NCBI GenBank assembly: GCA_030837345.1
Contig: JAUPKQ010000012.1
Location: 1 to 33,002, forward strand
Direction: 5' to 3'
DNA: 33,002 bases
Source of the DNA: Actinomycetota bacterium
Lineage (GTDB): Bacteria; Actinomycetota; Actinomycetes; Actinomycetales; Kineosporiaceae
Shown piece by piece: positions 13,724 to 22,408 of this stretch. Below the pieces are notes generated by a model, which was not told the origin of the DNA, ran no database searches, and saw only the letters and a list, made by a program, of their open reading frames with translations. Both the position numbers and the translations under genes were made by a program. Numbering within the stretch: position 1 is the first letter of the stretch; every line of letters begins with the position of its first letter.

Positions 13724-15856
13724 CTACCCCGCCGGGGCGTCACGGCCGGGAGGACCTGGAGTCCCCAGGGCGAGCTCCAGCCAGACGGTCTTGCCGCTGC
13801 CGTGCGTCGCGGCCTCCACCCCCCAGGAGTCCGCCAGCGACTCGACGATCGCCAGGCCCCGGCCCGAGACGTCGTCCGGCGACACCGGAAGATGCCGCAG
13901 CAACCGGTCGGAGTCGTCGAAGACCCCGATCCACAGATGCTCGGCCCGCAGCCGCAGGGTGAGCCAGATGCTGCTCGTGGTGTGGATCAACGAGTTGGTG
14001 ACGAGCTCGGAGACCGCCAGGGCGGCGGAATCCTGCAGATGGTCCAGGTCCCAGCTCGCGAGGACGTCACCGACGAACCGGCGGGCGGCGAGGGCGCTCT
14101 CCGGGCTCGGGTGCAGCATGCGGCGAGCCTGCTCGCGAAGGCCCGGGACGCGCGGGCGCACCGGGCCGGTCAGCCGCACGATCAGCAAGGCGGCGTCGTC
14201 CTGCTGGGCGCCCGGCGTGTCCGGCGGGGTGACGAGGAGGTCGGCGTACTGTTCGATCGGCAGCCCGACCGCCGCGCTCGCCAGGGCCGAGAACGCCTCG
14301 GCGTCCGGGTGGACGGCGAGGGGGGAGTCGTCGGCCAGCCCGTCGGTGAACAGGAGCAGGGTGGCGCGGGGCGGCAGCATCGCCGTCCGTTCGGAGTAGC
14401 GGATTCCCTCGTCCAGCCCCATCAGCGGACCGGCGGCGAGGGACAACGGCCTGACCTCGCCGTCCGGAGTGACGAGCAGAGGCAGGGGATGGCCCGCACT
14501 CGCCCCGGTGAGGGTGAGCTCGTCGGCGTTCAGTTCGAGATAGCAGCAGGTGACCAGATGGTCGGTGTGCCCGATGACGAACTGGTTCGCCCGGCCCAGG
14601 ACCTCTCCGGGGCTGTGCCCCTCACTGGCGTGGGTGCGGAGGATGGTCCTGATCTGGCCCATGATCGCAGCAGCGGAACTGTCGTGGCCCTCGACGTCAC
14701 CCATCACCAGCCCGGCGCTTCCCCCGGGGAGGACGAGCAGGTCGAACCAGTCACCACCGACCTGGCCGCCGTGCGCCGGCAGGTAGCGGAAGGTCGCCTC
14801 GATCCCGGGGACATCCGGGATCGTCGACGGGAGCAGCGCCCTCTGGAACGCCTCGGCCGTCTCGCGCAGCCGTTTCTCGGACGCGTTCCGTTCGAGGGCC
14901 GAGGAGAGGAGGTGGGCCATCGACTGGAGCAGGTCGACGTCCGTGGCGTCGGACTGGCGGGGCCGGGCGAAGTAGGCGATGAGACGCCCCCAGGTCCGTC
15001 CCCCGACCGTGAGGGGGGCGGAGACCGACGCGGCCACCCCCAGCCGCAGCAGGGAGGAGACCTGGGAGGCCTGTGGGTGGGCGTGCCAGTCGCTGATGAC
15101 GAACGGCTGGTCCCCTCGGGGCATGGGGGTCCCGCGCGGGGGCGCCTGGTACTGCAGCCCGGTGAGGGAGGCGATGGGCCCCCGGCCGGCGAGGACCTCG
15201 AAGAGGCCGGGCTCGTCGCCGAGCCGGAGGACCGCGCCCATCGGGGCGTCCATGATCTCGATCATGACGTCGAGGACCTTCTCGAAGGTCGCCGTGATGT
15301 CGCGGGTGGCGAGGGCGAACTCGCCGAAGGCGGACATCGTCGCGTGGGCCTTCTCCACCCGGTCCCGGGCCAGCGCGGCGGACAGCATGTGGGCGACCGA
15401 TCTGACCAGGTCGACATCCGGGTCGGGGATCGTCCTCGGCTCGTCGAAGACCACGACCAGGCGGCCCCACGGACGGCCCTCCACCAGGAGCGGCACCGAC
15501 AACAAGGCTCGCATCCCGAGGGGATCGACGTAGGGGAGCAGCCGGGGTCGCGTCCGGGTGAGCCAGTCCTCCACGACGAGGGGATCGCCGTCGACGTGCA
15601 GCTGCTCGAACTCGGGCGGAACGTCATACCTCGCCCCGGGCGTCAGCCCGATCTCACCCCGGGTGGCGAGCACCAGGAAGTCCGCCGGACCGTGCAGCCG
15701 TTTGATCACCAGTCCGGCCGAGGCTTTCAGGAGCTCCCCGGCGACGTCGAGCGCCTGCCCGACCGTTCCGGTGATGTCCGGCGACTGGAGGGCGAACCGG
15801 CCGAACTCCGCCAGGGCAGCTTGCCGGAAGGCCGCTGTCGTCACGGCACGGTCCAT
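13724..15856 (-). CDS. GAF-GAF-SpoIIE phosphatase-HATPase regulator
   Basis: 710-residue soluble signalling protein. Two tandem GAF sensor domains (about 10-165 and 172-325) share the pattern GRxWGRLxxxF near their ends and a short helix after each. A PP2C/SpoIIE serine phosphatase follows (about 345-563) with GGDWFD (D369, D372), MGDVEGHD (D387), FTDG (D505) and QQDDAALL (D553, D554), so the metal-binding acids are intact. The C-terminal domain (about 580-698) is a GHKL kinase-like fold resembling RsbW anti-sigma factors, with SELVTNSLIH (E617, N621) and GRGLAIVESLAD. This architecture is typical of actinobacterial partner-switching regulators that dephosphorylate and phosphorylate anti-anti-sigma proteins. 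No such partner is encoded here. The start at ATG 15856 has GAGG seven bases upstream. It lies just upstream of ugd on the same strand. Confidence 0.92.
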   Translation of the reverse strand: MDRAVTTAAFRQAALAEFGRFALQSPDITGTVGQALDVAGELLKASAGLVIKRLHGPADFLVLATRGEIGLTPGARYDVPPEFEQLHVDGDPLVVEDWLTRTRPRLLPYVDPLGMRALLSVPLLVEGRPWGRLVVVFDEPRTIPDPDVDLVRSVAHMLSAALARDRVEKAHATMSAFGEFALATRDITATFEKVLDVMIEIMDAPMGAVLRLGDEPGLFEVLAGRGPIASLTGLQYQAPPRGTPMPRGDQPFVISDWHAHPQASQVSSLLRLGVAASVSAPLTVGGRTWGRLIAYFARPRQSDATDVDLLQSMAHLLSSALERNASEKRLRETAEAFQRALLPSTIPDVPGIEATFRYLPAHGGQVGGDWFDLLVLPGGSAGLVMGDVEGHDSSAAAIMGQIRTILRTHASEGHSPGEVLGRANQFVIGHTDHLVTCCYLELNADELTLTGASAGHPLPLLVTPDGEVRPLSLAAGPLMGLDEGIRYSERTAMLPPRATLLLFTDGLADDSPLAVHPDAEAFSALASAAVGLPIEQYADLLVTPPDTPGAQQDDAALLIVRLTGPVRPRVPGLREQARRMLHPSPESALAARRFVGDVLASWDLDHLQDSAALAVSELVTNSLIHTTSSIWLTLRLRAEHLWIGVFDDSDRLLRHLPVSPDDVSGRGLAIVESLADSWGVEAATHGSGKTVWLELALGTPGPPGRDAPAG

Positions 15857-15894
15857 CGTCTACCTCGAACCCGTCGAGTGGTTGGGTCTGTCCA

Positions 15895-15926
15895 GGTGAT
15901 CTCGGGCCGCCGATATGACGATCACC
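15895..15926. promoter_or_regulatory. 7-bp inverted repeat between permease and phosphatase genes
   Basis: GGTGATC at 15895-15901 and GATCACC at 15920-15926 are perfect arms 18 nt apart. They lie in the 128-bp gap upstream of the 710-residue phosphatase. A possible minus-strand -10, TACGCT, is the complement of 15933-15938. It could be an operator or part of a terminator for the permease gene. Confidence 0.25.
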
Positions 15927-15984
15927 CATCGCAGCGTACCTACCGCGCTACCTTCCGTGCAGAGTCCGCCGTCTCGGGGAAACC

Positions 15985-17607
15985 TCAGGCGGGGATGTCC
16001 CGCTGGCGCAGGAGCGCCAGGGCCAGGGCACCCCCCGCGAGAGCGACGGCGCAGAGGACGACCAGGGGGACGCCGTCCACCGCCGCCGCCGGGACCCGCG
16101 GGGTGTGCGAGAACGGGGAGATGTCGAGGAGGACCCGGGGAAGATCCAGGAGCTCGCCGAGCTGGTTCATCAGCAAGGTGACGACGAGGAGACCCCAGCC
16201 GGCGACGCTCGTGACGGACGGTGCGACGGCGAACACCAGCAGCACCACGGCCGTGAGGACGAGGACCGCGGGAAGCTGCACGAGCGCCGCCCCGAGCAGC
16301 CGCGGCACCTCCGCGGCGACGTCGCCGGTGACGAGCCCGTAGCTGATCCCGACGGCCAGACCGCTGGCCAGCAGCAGCGCCGCGGTGCCGGACACGACGA
16401 CCACCAGGTGGCTCGCCACCCAGCGGACGCGGCTCACCGCTCCGGAGAGCACGGGTTCGGCGGTCCCGAACGCCTCCTCGACGCGCAGCCGGATCGTTCC
16501 CTGGACGGCGTACCCCGCCGCGAAGAAGGCGAAATACCCCATCACCACGGTCAGATAGGCGTCGACGAGCAGGTCGCTGCCACCGAGCTGGGTGACGAGG
16601 TCCGCGGCCTCGGGATTGCCGCCGATCATGTCGTCGACCTGGTCCGTCACGGCCCCCATCGCGATGCCCACCGTCACGAACGACGCGAGCCACCCGGCGA
16701 AGGCACCTCGGTGCAACCTCCGGGCGAGGCCGAGGGGCGAACGGAGCGCCCGGGAGGCGACGGCCGGACCCGGGCGCGGGGCGACGAGGCCGCTCCCGAC
16801 GTCCCGGCGCGCGACGAGCTCGACCGACGCCACCAGCCCCGCGAGGGTCCCGAGGGAGAGGAGCAGCAGGGGGAGCGGATCGTTCTTCGTGAAAGGGAAC
16901 ACCTGACCCACCCAGCCGAGAGGCGTGAGCCACGACGGCCAGGCCGTCGAGCTCGTCAGGCCACCGGGATCGACGGTGCCGAGCCCCTCGCCGACGGCCC
17001 GCAGCAGGAAGGCCACACCGAGGACGGCGCTCGCGGTCCCGTTCGCGCCCCGGGCGGTGCCGACGACCTGGGCCGACACGGCGGCGACCGCGGCGAAGCA
17101 CATGCCCACCAGCGCGACGGCCGCTCCCGTCACCACGGCACCGGAGACGGCGAGACCCGCCGCGACCAGCGCCGCGGCGACACCGGCGCCGACCGCGAGA
17201 TCCGCCGCGAACGTGACCGTCAGGGCCGCCGTCAGCACGGCGTACCGCCCGACGATCGCCGACCCGAGCAGCTCGGACCGTCCGGTCTCCTCGTTCTGCC
17301 GGGTGTGGCGCACCACGGTGAAGATGCTCATCAAAGGGGTGAGGAGGATCAGGAGCATCGAGGTCTCGGCGACGACGATCGCTCCGGTGTCCGGCCCGGC
17401 GGCCGGACCGTTGAACATCCGCGCGACGACGCTGCCCGCCCAGGCCCGGGCATAGGTGAGACGGTCGCCCTCCGAGTCGTACAGACCCAGCACGCTCGGT
17501 GCCGAGACCACCACCATGAGGACGATCCCCGCGATCCAGGTGGGGAGCAGGACGCGGTCTCGGCGGACGGCGAGGCGGACCAGCTGCCACGCCCCGGTCA
17601 CCTGCAC
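15985..17607 (-). CDS. ABC exporter permease (multidrug/polyketide-antibiotic type)
   Basis: 540-residue membrane protein with two similar halves of about six spans each. It resembles the large actinobacterial exporter permeases annotated as polyketide antibiotic transport proteins (COG3559 type). Landmarks are the initial VRRDRVLLPTWIAGIV, TVVRHTRQNEETGRSELLGS after the first spans, the matching YAVQGTIRLRVEEAFGTAEPVLSGAVSRVRW in the second half, and a final LDISPFSHTPRVP. GTG 17607 follows a GAGGAGGA Shine-Dalgarno at six bases. The usual partner, an ATP-binding subunit encoded just upstream with or without a TetR regulator, is absent. The flanking genes are two phosphatases. It therefore needs an ATPase from elsewhere or is a remnant of a larger operon. 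The frame is intact. Confidence 0.88.
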   Translation of the reverse strand: MQVTGAWQLVRLAVRRDRVLLPTWIAGIVLMVVVSAPSVLGLYDSEGDRLTYARAWAGSVVARMFNGPAAGPDTGAIVVAETSMLLILLTPLMSIFTVVRHTRQNEETGRSELLGSAIVGRYAVLTAALTVTFAADLAVGAGVAAALVAAGLAVSGAVVTGAAVALVGMCFAAVAAVSAQVVGTARGANGTASAVLGVAFLLRAVGEGLGTVDPGGLTSSTAWPSWLTPLGWVGQVFPFTKNDPLPLLLLSLGTLAGLVASVELVARRDVGSGLVAPRPGPAVASRALRSPLGLARRLHRGAFAGWLASFVTVGIAMGAVTDQVDDMIGGNPEAADLVTQLGGSDLLVDAYLTVVMGYFAFFAAGYAVQGTIRLRVEEAFGTAEPVLSGAVSRVRWVASHLVVVVSGTAALLLASGLAVGISYGLVTGDVAAEVPRLLGAALVQLPAVLVLTAVVLLVFAVAPSVTSVAGWGLLVVTLLMNQLGELLDLPRVLLDISPFSHTPRVPAAAVDGVPLVVLCAVALAGGALALALLRQRDIPA

Positions 17608-17766
17608 GACGGTCCTCCTCGTTCACCGGGGTGGAATCCCGTCACGATACCAAGCGTCAATGCCGCATTGCCGAGAGTGACGTCACCGTGACCTTGCCGT
17701 CGTCCAGCGGCTGGACCGCGCCCCTGAGCGGCGATCGCGATCACCTCCTGGGGAACGGGAAGACGC

Positions 17767-19380
17767 TCACTGGTGCAGCCGATCGGCGCTGTCGAGCCGG
17801 ACGACCAGGACGGCGACGTCGTCGAACGGCGTCGCCGACGACACGATCGCGTCGGCGACGTCCTCGGCAGAGGCTCCGGCGCTCGCCGCGTCCCGGGCAC
17901 CGGCCATCACGGTCTCGATCCTGTCCTCCTCCGCCCCGGGGTAGTCCTCCAGCCCGTCGGTATAGAGGATGAGGTCCACCCCGGGGGGCAGGATGACGGT
18001 CCGTTCGGGGTACCGGACGTCGGACAGGGCTCCGAGGATCAACCCGGCCGGCAACTGCAGGGGACAGGCGGCCGTGCCGTCCCGCGGCAGGATCCAGGGC
18101 GGCGGGTGTCCCGCGACGGCCGCCGTCAGCGCCCTGCTCCCCGGGTGGAGCCGCACGTAGCCCAGGGTGACCAACCGGTCGGTCCCGATGCTGGACAGGA
18201 AGGCGTTCGCCCGTTCGAGAACCAGGCTCGGAGGATGCCCTTCCAGCGCGTAGGCGTGGACGGCGCTGCGCACCAGGCCCATGACGGACGCCGCGGTCAG
18301 ATCGTGCCCCTCGACGTCCCCGATGACCAGGCCGAGCCCGCCCTCAGGCAGGGCGATGCTGTCGTACCAGTCGCCGCCGATCTGTTTGTCGGTGCTCGCG
18401 GCCCGGTACCTGGCCGCGATCCGCACCCCGGGGACGGTGACGGTGTCGTGGGGGAGGAGCGTCGCCTCCAAGGTGGCGAGAGACCGGCGTCTGCGCTCGT
18501 TGGCCTCGTGCTCGGCGGTGACATCCAGGATGAGCGCCAGCAGCAGCGGGCCGTCGACGTCCGACAGGTCGATGCGGTTGGCCCGGGCCCGGACCCACAG
18601 CAGCGTGCCGTCCGACCGGCGCATGCGGCGAAGGTCCGCGACCTCCGGGATCCGGCCCGCCCAGAGATCCATCATCCTGGCCGTCACCGAGGACTCGTCC
18701 ATGTCGTCGACGAAGAACGCTGTGGTGTACGAGCCGGGCAGCGTCCGGATGTCCACCCCCAGCATGTCGGCGAGCATCTGGTTGGCGCGTACCACGGTCC
18801 GGGACCCGTCGGCGTTCAACCGTGAGATCGCCACACCGACCGGCGCGTTCTCGAACATCGTCCGGAAGGACTCCTCGCTCCGCATCAGGCGGTCGAGGAC
18901 CTCATGCCGGTCAGTGACGTCGGTGAGATAGGCCAGCACCAGCGGCCCCTCCTCGCCGGGCAGTTCCACGGGGACGACGCGCGTCTCGACCCACGCCATC
19001 GACCCGTCATGCCGCAGGAGGCGCCTGACTCCCGAACCCTCGTCGTCCTCATGGTTCTCAGCCTCGTCGTCCCCGGCCGCGCCGCCCTTGGCCGCGCCGT
19101 CCCGGAGCGGTCCGGCGGACAGGTCCTCCCGCGGGAGGAACCGGGTGAGGTCACCGCCCACGAGCCTCGCGACGGACTCGCCGAGCAAGGTCGCGAGGGC
19201 CTGGTTGGCGAGGACGATCTGGCGGCGTCCCCCACCGTCGACCCGGGCGACCAGCGCCGCCACCGGAGCCTGCTCGAACACGGCCCTGAACGACGCCTGG
19301 CTGAGCCGCAGGGACGACGATGGCGTCTCGTGCTGAGGCCGGGGGTCTGGCGGCGGGTGGGATGCGTCCACCGGCGTCAC
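17767..19380 (-). CDS. PAS-PAS-SpoIIE phosphatase
   Basis: 537 residues. After a Pro/Ser-rich tail come two PAS domains, about 27-160 (SFRAVFEQAPVAALVARV ... LAYLTDVTDRHEV) and about 168-292 (SFRTMFENAPVGVAISRL ... LALILDVTAEHEA). The first carries an acidic insertion (about 103-116). A PP2C/SpoIIE domain fills 305-530 with GGDWYD (D337, D340), IGDVEGHD (D355), YTDG (D475) and PFDDVAVL. All metal ligands are present. It has no kinase-like domain, unlike the neighbouring phosphatase. The role is probably dephosphorylation of an anti-anti-sigma factor in response to a PAS-sensed cue. The start is GTG 19380; TTG 19383, directly before it, is an alternative, and neither has a good Shine-Dalgarno. 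It diverges from an LCP gene across about 200 bp with direct repeats. Confidence 0.9.
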   Translation of the reverse strand: MTPVDASHPPPDPRPQHETPSSSLRLSQASFRAVFEQAPVAALVARVDGGGRRQIVLANQALATLLGESVARLVGGDLTRFLPREDLSAGPLRDGAAKGGAAGDDEAENHEDDEGSGVRRLLRHDGSMAWVETRVVPVELPGEEGPLVLAYLTDVTDRHEVLDRLMRSEESFRTMFENAPVGVAISRLNADGSRTVVRANQMLADMLGVDIRTLPGSYTTAFFVDDMDESSVTARMMDLWAGRIPEVADLRRMRRSDGTLLWVRARANRIDLSDVDGPLLLALILDVTAEHEANERRRRSLATLEATLLPHDTVTVPGVRIAARYRAASTDKQIGGDWYDSIALPEGGLGLVIGDVEGHDLTAASVMGLVRSAVHAYALEGHPPSLVLERANAFLSSIGTDRLVTLGYVRLHPGSRALTAAVAGHPPPWILPRDGTAACPLQLPAGLILGALSDVRYPERTVILPPGVDLILYTDGLEDYPGAEEDRIETVMAGARDAASAGASAEDVADAIVSSATPFDDVAVLVVRLDSADRLHQ

Positions 19381-19477
19381 CAACCGATCTTCATGTCTCT
19401 GATGGCACCAACTCTCCCACAGTGGTCACCGAATGGTCACGTTGTGCTACGCCGGGATTGATCATAGGGATCGTCGC

Positions 19478-19518
19478 GGTCTGATCGGTGGGACGGGGCG
19501 GTCTGATCGGTGGGACGG
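19478..19518. repeat. 19-bp direct repeat in the divergent phosphatase/LCP spacer
   Basis: GGTCTGATCGGTGGGACGG occurs at 19478-19496 and again at 19500-19518, a 22-bp period. The copies are identical. Two turns of the helix between units would place proteins on one DNA face, so this may be a paired binding site controlling one or both divergent genes. Confidence 0.6.
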
Positions 19519-19576
19519 AGGCGGCCCGACCGGCGTGCCGGGAGCGTTTCTCCCGGCGAGAACCCGTGCTGCTCGC

Positions 19577-19582
19577 GATACT
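19577..19582 (+). promoter_or_regulatory. Possible -10 box for a leaderless LCP transcript
   Basis: GATACT ends six bases before ATG 19589, the same spacing as at galE and purK, and no Shine-Dalgarno is present. The first base deviates from the TANNNT pattern, so this is less certain than the others. Confidence 0.35.
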
Positions 19583-19588
19583 TTCCCC

Positions 19589-21091
19589 ATGGGGAGGGCG
19601 CCAGAGGTGGTCGGGTCGTCGGACACCGGGGGTGGACGGCGCGCCGTCCGTGTCCCGGGGACACCGCCGTCGGCCCCTCCCGCCGTCCGCACCCGGCGAG
19701 CCGTCACGCTTCTGGCGATGAGTCTGATCGTCCCCGGATCGGCGCAGCTCACGGCCGGTAATGTCCGGATCGGCCGCCTCGTGACGAGGACCTGGCTCGG
19801 CGCCGTCGCTCTCGCGGCCCTCGGCGGACTGACCTATCTGGCCGACCGGGCGACCCTGCTGTCGATCGTCACCTCGACGTTCGTGCTGAGCTCTGTCGCC
19901 GTCGTCCTGTTCGTCGGGGCGGTCCTCTGGCCGCTCCTGGTCATCGACGCCTGGCGCCTCAGCAGACCGCATCTTCTCCCCCGGCGGGCACGACTGGCAG
20001 TGAGTTGCCTCACTCTCATGATGGTCCTGGTGACGAGCGTGCCGCTTGTCGCGACGGGCCGGCGGGTGTGGGCCGGCGCCGACTTCATCGACGGCGTCTT
20101 CCACCCCGGGCCCGCCTCGGCTGCCCACCAGGGACGTTTCAACGTGCTCCTGATGGGGGGCGACGCCGGGAACGGGAGGATCGGCGTCAGACCGGATTCG
20201 CTGACGCTGGTGAGTATCGACGCCGAGACCGGGCGTCCCGTGCTGTTCAGCCTGCCCCGCAACCTGGAGGACGTTCCGTTCCCACCCGGCACCCCCGCGG
20301 CGAAGGCCATGCCCGAAGGCTGGTCGTGCGGCGATTCCTGCCTGCTGAACGGCCTGTACACGTGGGGTTCGGAGCATCGGGACCTCTTCCCGGGAGAGGC
20401 CGACCCCGGGGCCGCGGCGATGAAACAAGCAGTCACCGGGATCACCGGGCTGTCGGTCAACTACTACGTGCTCATCGACCTCCGCGGGTTCAGCAACTTG
20501 ATCGATGCGATGGGCGGTGTCGACGTCCGCGTCGGGCAGCCGATCCCCATCGGCGGCGGGACGTCGAGGATCACCGGGTGGATCCGGCCGGGAAACCGTC
20601 ATCTCGACGGGTATCACGCCCTCTGGTACGCACGGTCACGCCACGGCGCCAGCGACTACGAACGCATGGCCCGACAGCGCTGCGTCATGGACGCGATGTT
20701 GCGGCAACTCGACCCGGGCACGGTTCTGGCGAAGTTCCAGGGCCTCGCCGCCGCGGGCAAGAACATCATCAGCACCGACATCCCCGCGACCCACCTCGGG
20801 ACCCTGCTGGATCTCGCCGTTGGGGCGAAGGGCCAGAAGGCGAGCAGCGTCCAGTTCGTGCCACCGCTGATCAATCCCGCGCGCCCCGACCTGAGGCTGA
20901 TCCGTCACAAGGTCGCGGTCGCTGTCAAGACCTCCGAGGACGCCTCCGCGAGCCAGATGAAGGTCGTCCCGAAGGGAACCGCCACCTCGAGCCGACCGAC
21001 CGACCGGATGTCCCGTTCGCCGAACCCGTCGCAGCCCGCGTCGGCGCCGGCCGAGGTTTCCGACGTCAGTTCCGTCTGCGGCGTCGCCTGA
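19589..21091 (+). CDS. LCP (LytR-CpsA-Psr) family glycopolymer transferase, second copy
   Basis: 500 residues. Unlike the first LCP protein, it has several N-terminal membrane segments (about 38-57, 64-86, 92-119 and 135-157) before the extracellular LCP domain. Catalytic-region motifs are FNVLLMGGDAG (184-194), IGVRPDSLTLVSID (198-211, with the Arg-x-Asp pair), SLPRNLEDVPFP (221-232), LLNGLYTWG (252-260), FSNLIDAMGGVDV (301-313) and LWYARSRHGASDYERMARQR (345-364). C247 and C251 are close together. The tail (about 455-500) is Ser/Pro-rich and disordered. The start at ATG 19589 lies just after a candidate -10 box; a longer frame from 19433 would translate the direct repeats and is rejected. 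It heads the polysaccharide gene group and probably attaches that polymer to the wall. Confidence 0.9.
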   Translation: MGRAPEVVGSSDTGGGRRAVRVPGTPPSAPPAVRTRRAVTLLAMSLIVPGSAQLTAGNVRIGRLVTRTWLGAVALAALGGLTYLADRATLLSIVTSTFVLSSVAVVLFVGAVLWPLLVIDAWRLSRPHLLPRRARLAVSCLTLMMVLVTSVPLVATGRRVWAGADFIDGVFHPGPASAAHQGRFNVLLMGGDAGNGRIGVRPDSLTLVSIDAETGRPVLFSLPRNLEDVPFPPGTPAAKAMPEGWSCGDSCLLNGLYTWGSEHRDLFPGEADPGAAAMKQAVTGITGLSVNYYVLIDLRGFSNLIDAMGGVDVRVGQPIPIGGGTSRITGWIRPGNRHLDGYHALWYARSRHGASDYERMARQRCVMDAMLRQLDPGTVLAKFQGLAAAGKNIISTDIPATHLGTLLDLAVGAKGQKASSVQFVPPLINPARPDLRLIRHKVAVAVKTSEDASASQMKVVPKGTATSSRPTDRMSRSPNPSQPASAPAEVSDVSSVCGVA

Positions 21092-21174
21092 GACGAGCGG
21101 TTCACGGTGATCAGGGAGCGTCTGGCGATCACTGATTCGGAGAGGGCGGACACGGACGGTACATCCTGTGGCAA

Positions 21175-21188
21175 AGGTGGTCCCACCT
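21175..21188. promoter_or_regulatory. Short inverted repeat upstream of the GT2 gene
   Basis: AGGTGG-TC-CCACCT, with 6-bp arms, lies in the 170-bp gap before the glycosyltransferase. A TACCGT at 21247-21252, nine bases before ATG 21262, is the only -10 candidate I see. Both are weak. Confidence 0.2.
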
Positions 21189-21261
21189 GGCGGAAATGCG
21201 GGGGGCCTTTCGACGGACCTGGTGGGTCCGGCCCCTGCTGGTCGGCTACCGTCATCCCCTG

Positions 21262-22380
21262 ATGCTCGACGAACCGATGACGACGTCCCCCGGACCCGCG
21301 GGGGTACCCACCACGGCCGACGTGGTCGACTGGCCAGCGGTGTCGGTCGTCGTCCCCGTGCTGAACGAGGAGCGGCACCTCCGCGAGGCGGTGCACCGCA
21401 TACTCGAACAGGACTATCCGGGTCCCCTGGAGATAGTCCTGGCTCTCGGTCCCTCCGAGGACCGAACGGATGAGGTAGCTGCCAGCCTGGCTTCCCAGGA
21501 TCCACGAGTGATCACGGTCCGTAACCCCAGTGGGCGAACTCCCTCCGCGCTCAACGCCGCGATCCGGGCGTCCCGGTACCCGGTGGTCGTGCGGGTCGAC
21601 GGGCACGGTCTGCTGGCTCCCGGGTACATCCGGACCGCCGTTCGTCTCCTGGAGCAGACGGGCGCGGCGAACGTCGGCGGGGTGATGGCGGCGGAGGGTG
21701 TCACCGACTTCCAGCGGGCTGTCGCGGCCGCGATGACCTCTGTGTTCGGGGTCGGGGGAGCGCGATTCCACACCGGGGGCCAGGCCGGACCCGCCGAGAC
21801 CGTCTACCTCGGGGTCTTTCGCCGGGAGGTGCTCGAACGGCTCGGCGGCTACGACGAGAGTTTCATCCGGGCACAGGACTGGGAATTGAACCACCGCATC
21901 CGAAGCGGTGGCGATCTCGTCTGGTTCAGCCCTGATCTGTCCGTCACCTACCGGCCGAGGGCGTCGCTCCGGGCCCTCGGGAAGCAGTACCTCCAGTACG
22001 GCCGGTGGCGTCACGTCGTCATGCGGCAGCATCCCGGGACGGCGAATGCCCGCTATCTGGCTCCTCCTGTGGTCGTGGCGGCGTGCGTGGCAGGCCTCGT
22101 GGCGGCCCCCCTCACCCCGTGGACCCTTGTCGTCCCGGTGGGGTACGGCGCCGGGGTCGTCGTCGTGTCCGTGATGATCGGACGAGGGCTGCCGCTCCGT
22201 TCCCGGCTCCTGCTTCCCGCCGTCCTGGGGACCATGCACTGGGCGTGGGGAATCGGTTTCCTCACTAGCCCCCGGTCGCTGGCGGCACGTGATCCTCGAC
22301 CGGCTGATGTCGCTGCTCCCGGGACTGCGGGTGCTGGTGCGGCGGTGAACCCGGCGGCGTCGGGTCCGTCCCCGAAGTGA
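21262..22380 (+). CDS. Family 2 glycosyltransferase, ExoA-like
   Basis: 372 residues with a cytoplasmic GT-A catalytic domain and C-terminal membrane segments, as in the succinoglycan enzyme ExoA. Motifs are VSVVVPVLNEERHL (27-40, nucleotide-sugar binding), EIVLALGPSEDRTDEV (57-72), SALNAAIRAS (95-104), VVRVDGHG (109-116, the ExoA-style replacement of the DxD metal site), GGVMAAEG (139-146), and acceptor motif RAQDWELNHRIRSGG (203-217). QYLQYGRWR (242-250) leads into hydrophobic spans at about 266-305 and 315-335. It probably adds a sugar to a lipid-linked intermediate on the inner membrane face. The donor and acceptor cannot be told. ATG 21262 is favoured; ATG 21196 would add 22 residues and ATG 21277 would drop five. 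The GT4 gene follows after 28 bp. Confidence 0.88.
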   Translation: MLDEPMTTSPGPAGVPTTADVVDWPAVSVVVPVLNEERHLREAVHRILEQDYPGPLEIVLALGPSEDRTDEVAASLASQDPRVITVRNPSGRTPSALNAAIRASRYPVVVRVDGHGLLAPGYIRTAVRLLEQTGAANVGGVMAAEGVTDFQRAVAAAMTSVFGVGGARFHTGGQAGPAETVYLGVFRREVLERLGGYDESFIRAQDWELNHRIRSGGDLVWFSPDLSVTYRPRASLRALGKQYLQYGRWRHVVMRQHPGTANARYLAPPVVVAACVAGLVAAPLTPWTLVVPVGYGAGVVVVSVMIGRGLPLRSRLLLPAVLGTMHWAWGIGFLTSPRSLAARDPRPADVAAPGTAGAGAAVNPAASGPSPK

Positions 22381-22408
22381 CGGTCGATCGAGAAGGGCGA
22401 GGGCACTC

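Noticed and set aside
12956-16342. Plus-strand open frame of 1128 codons opposite ugd and the phosphatase
   Set aside because: It is antisense to two proteins with intact catalytic motifs. Its own translation is low-complexity and charged, with no domain.
15860-17626. Alternative 588-codon minus-strand frame over the permease gene
   Set aside because: It is Arg/Gly-rich. The overlapping frame at 15985-17607 gives a clear twelve-span permease with a ribosome site.
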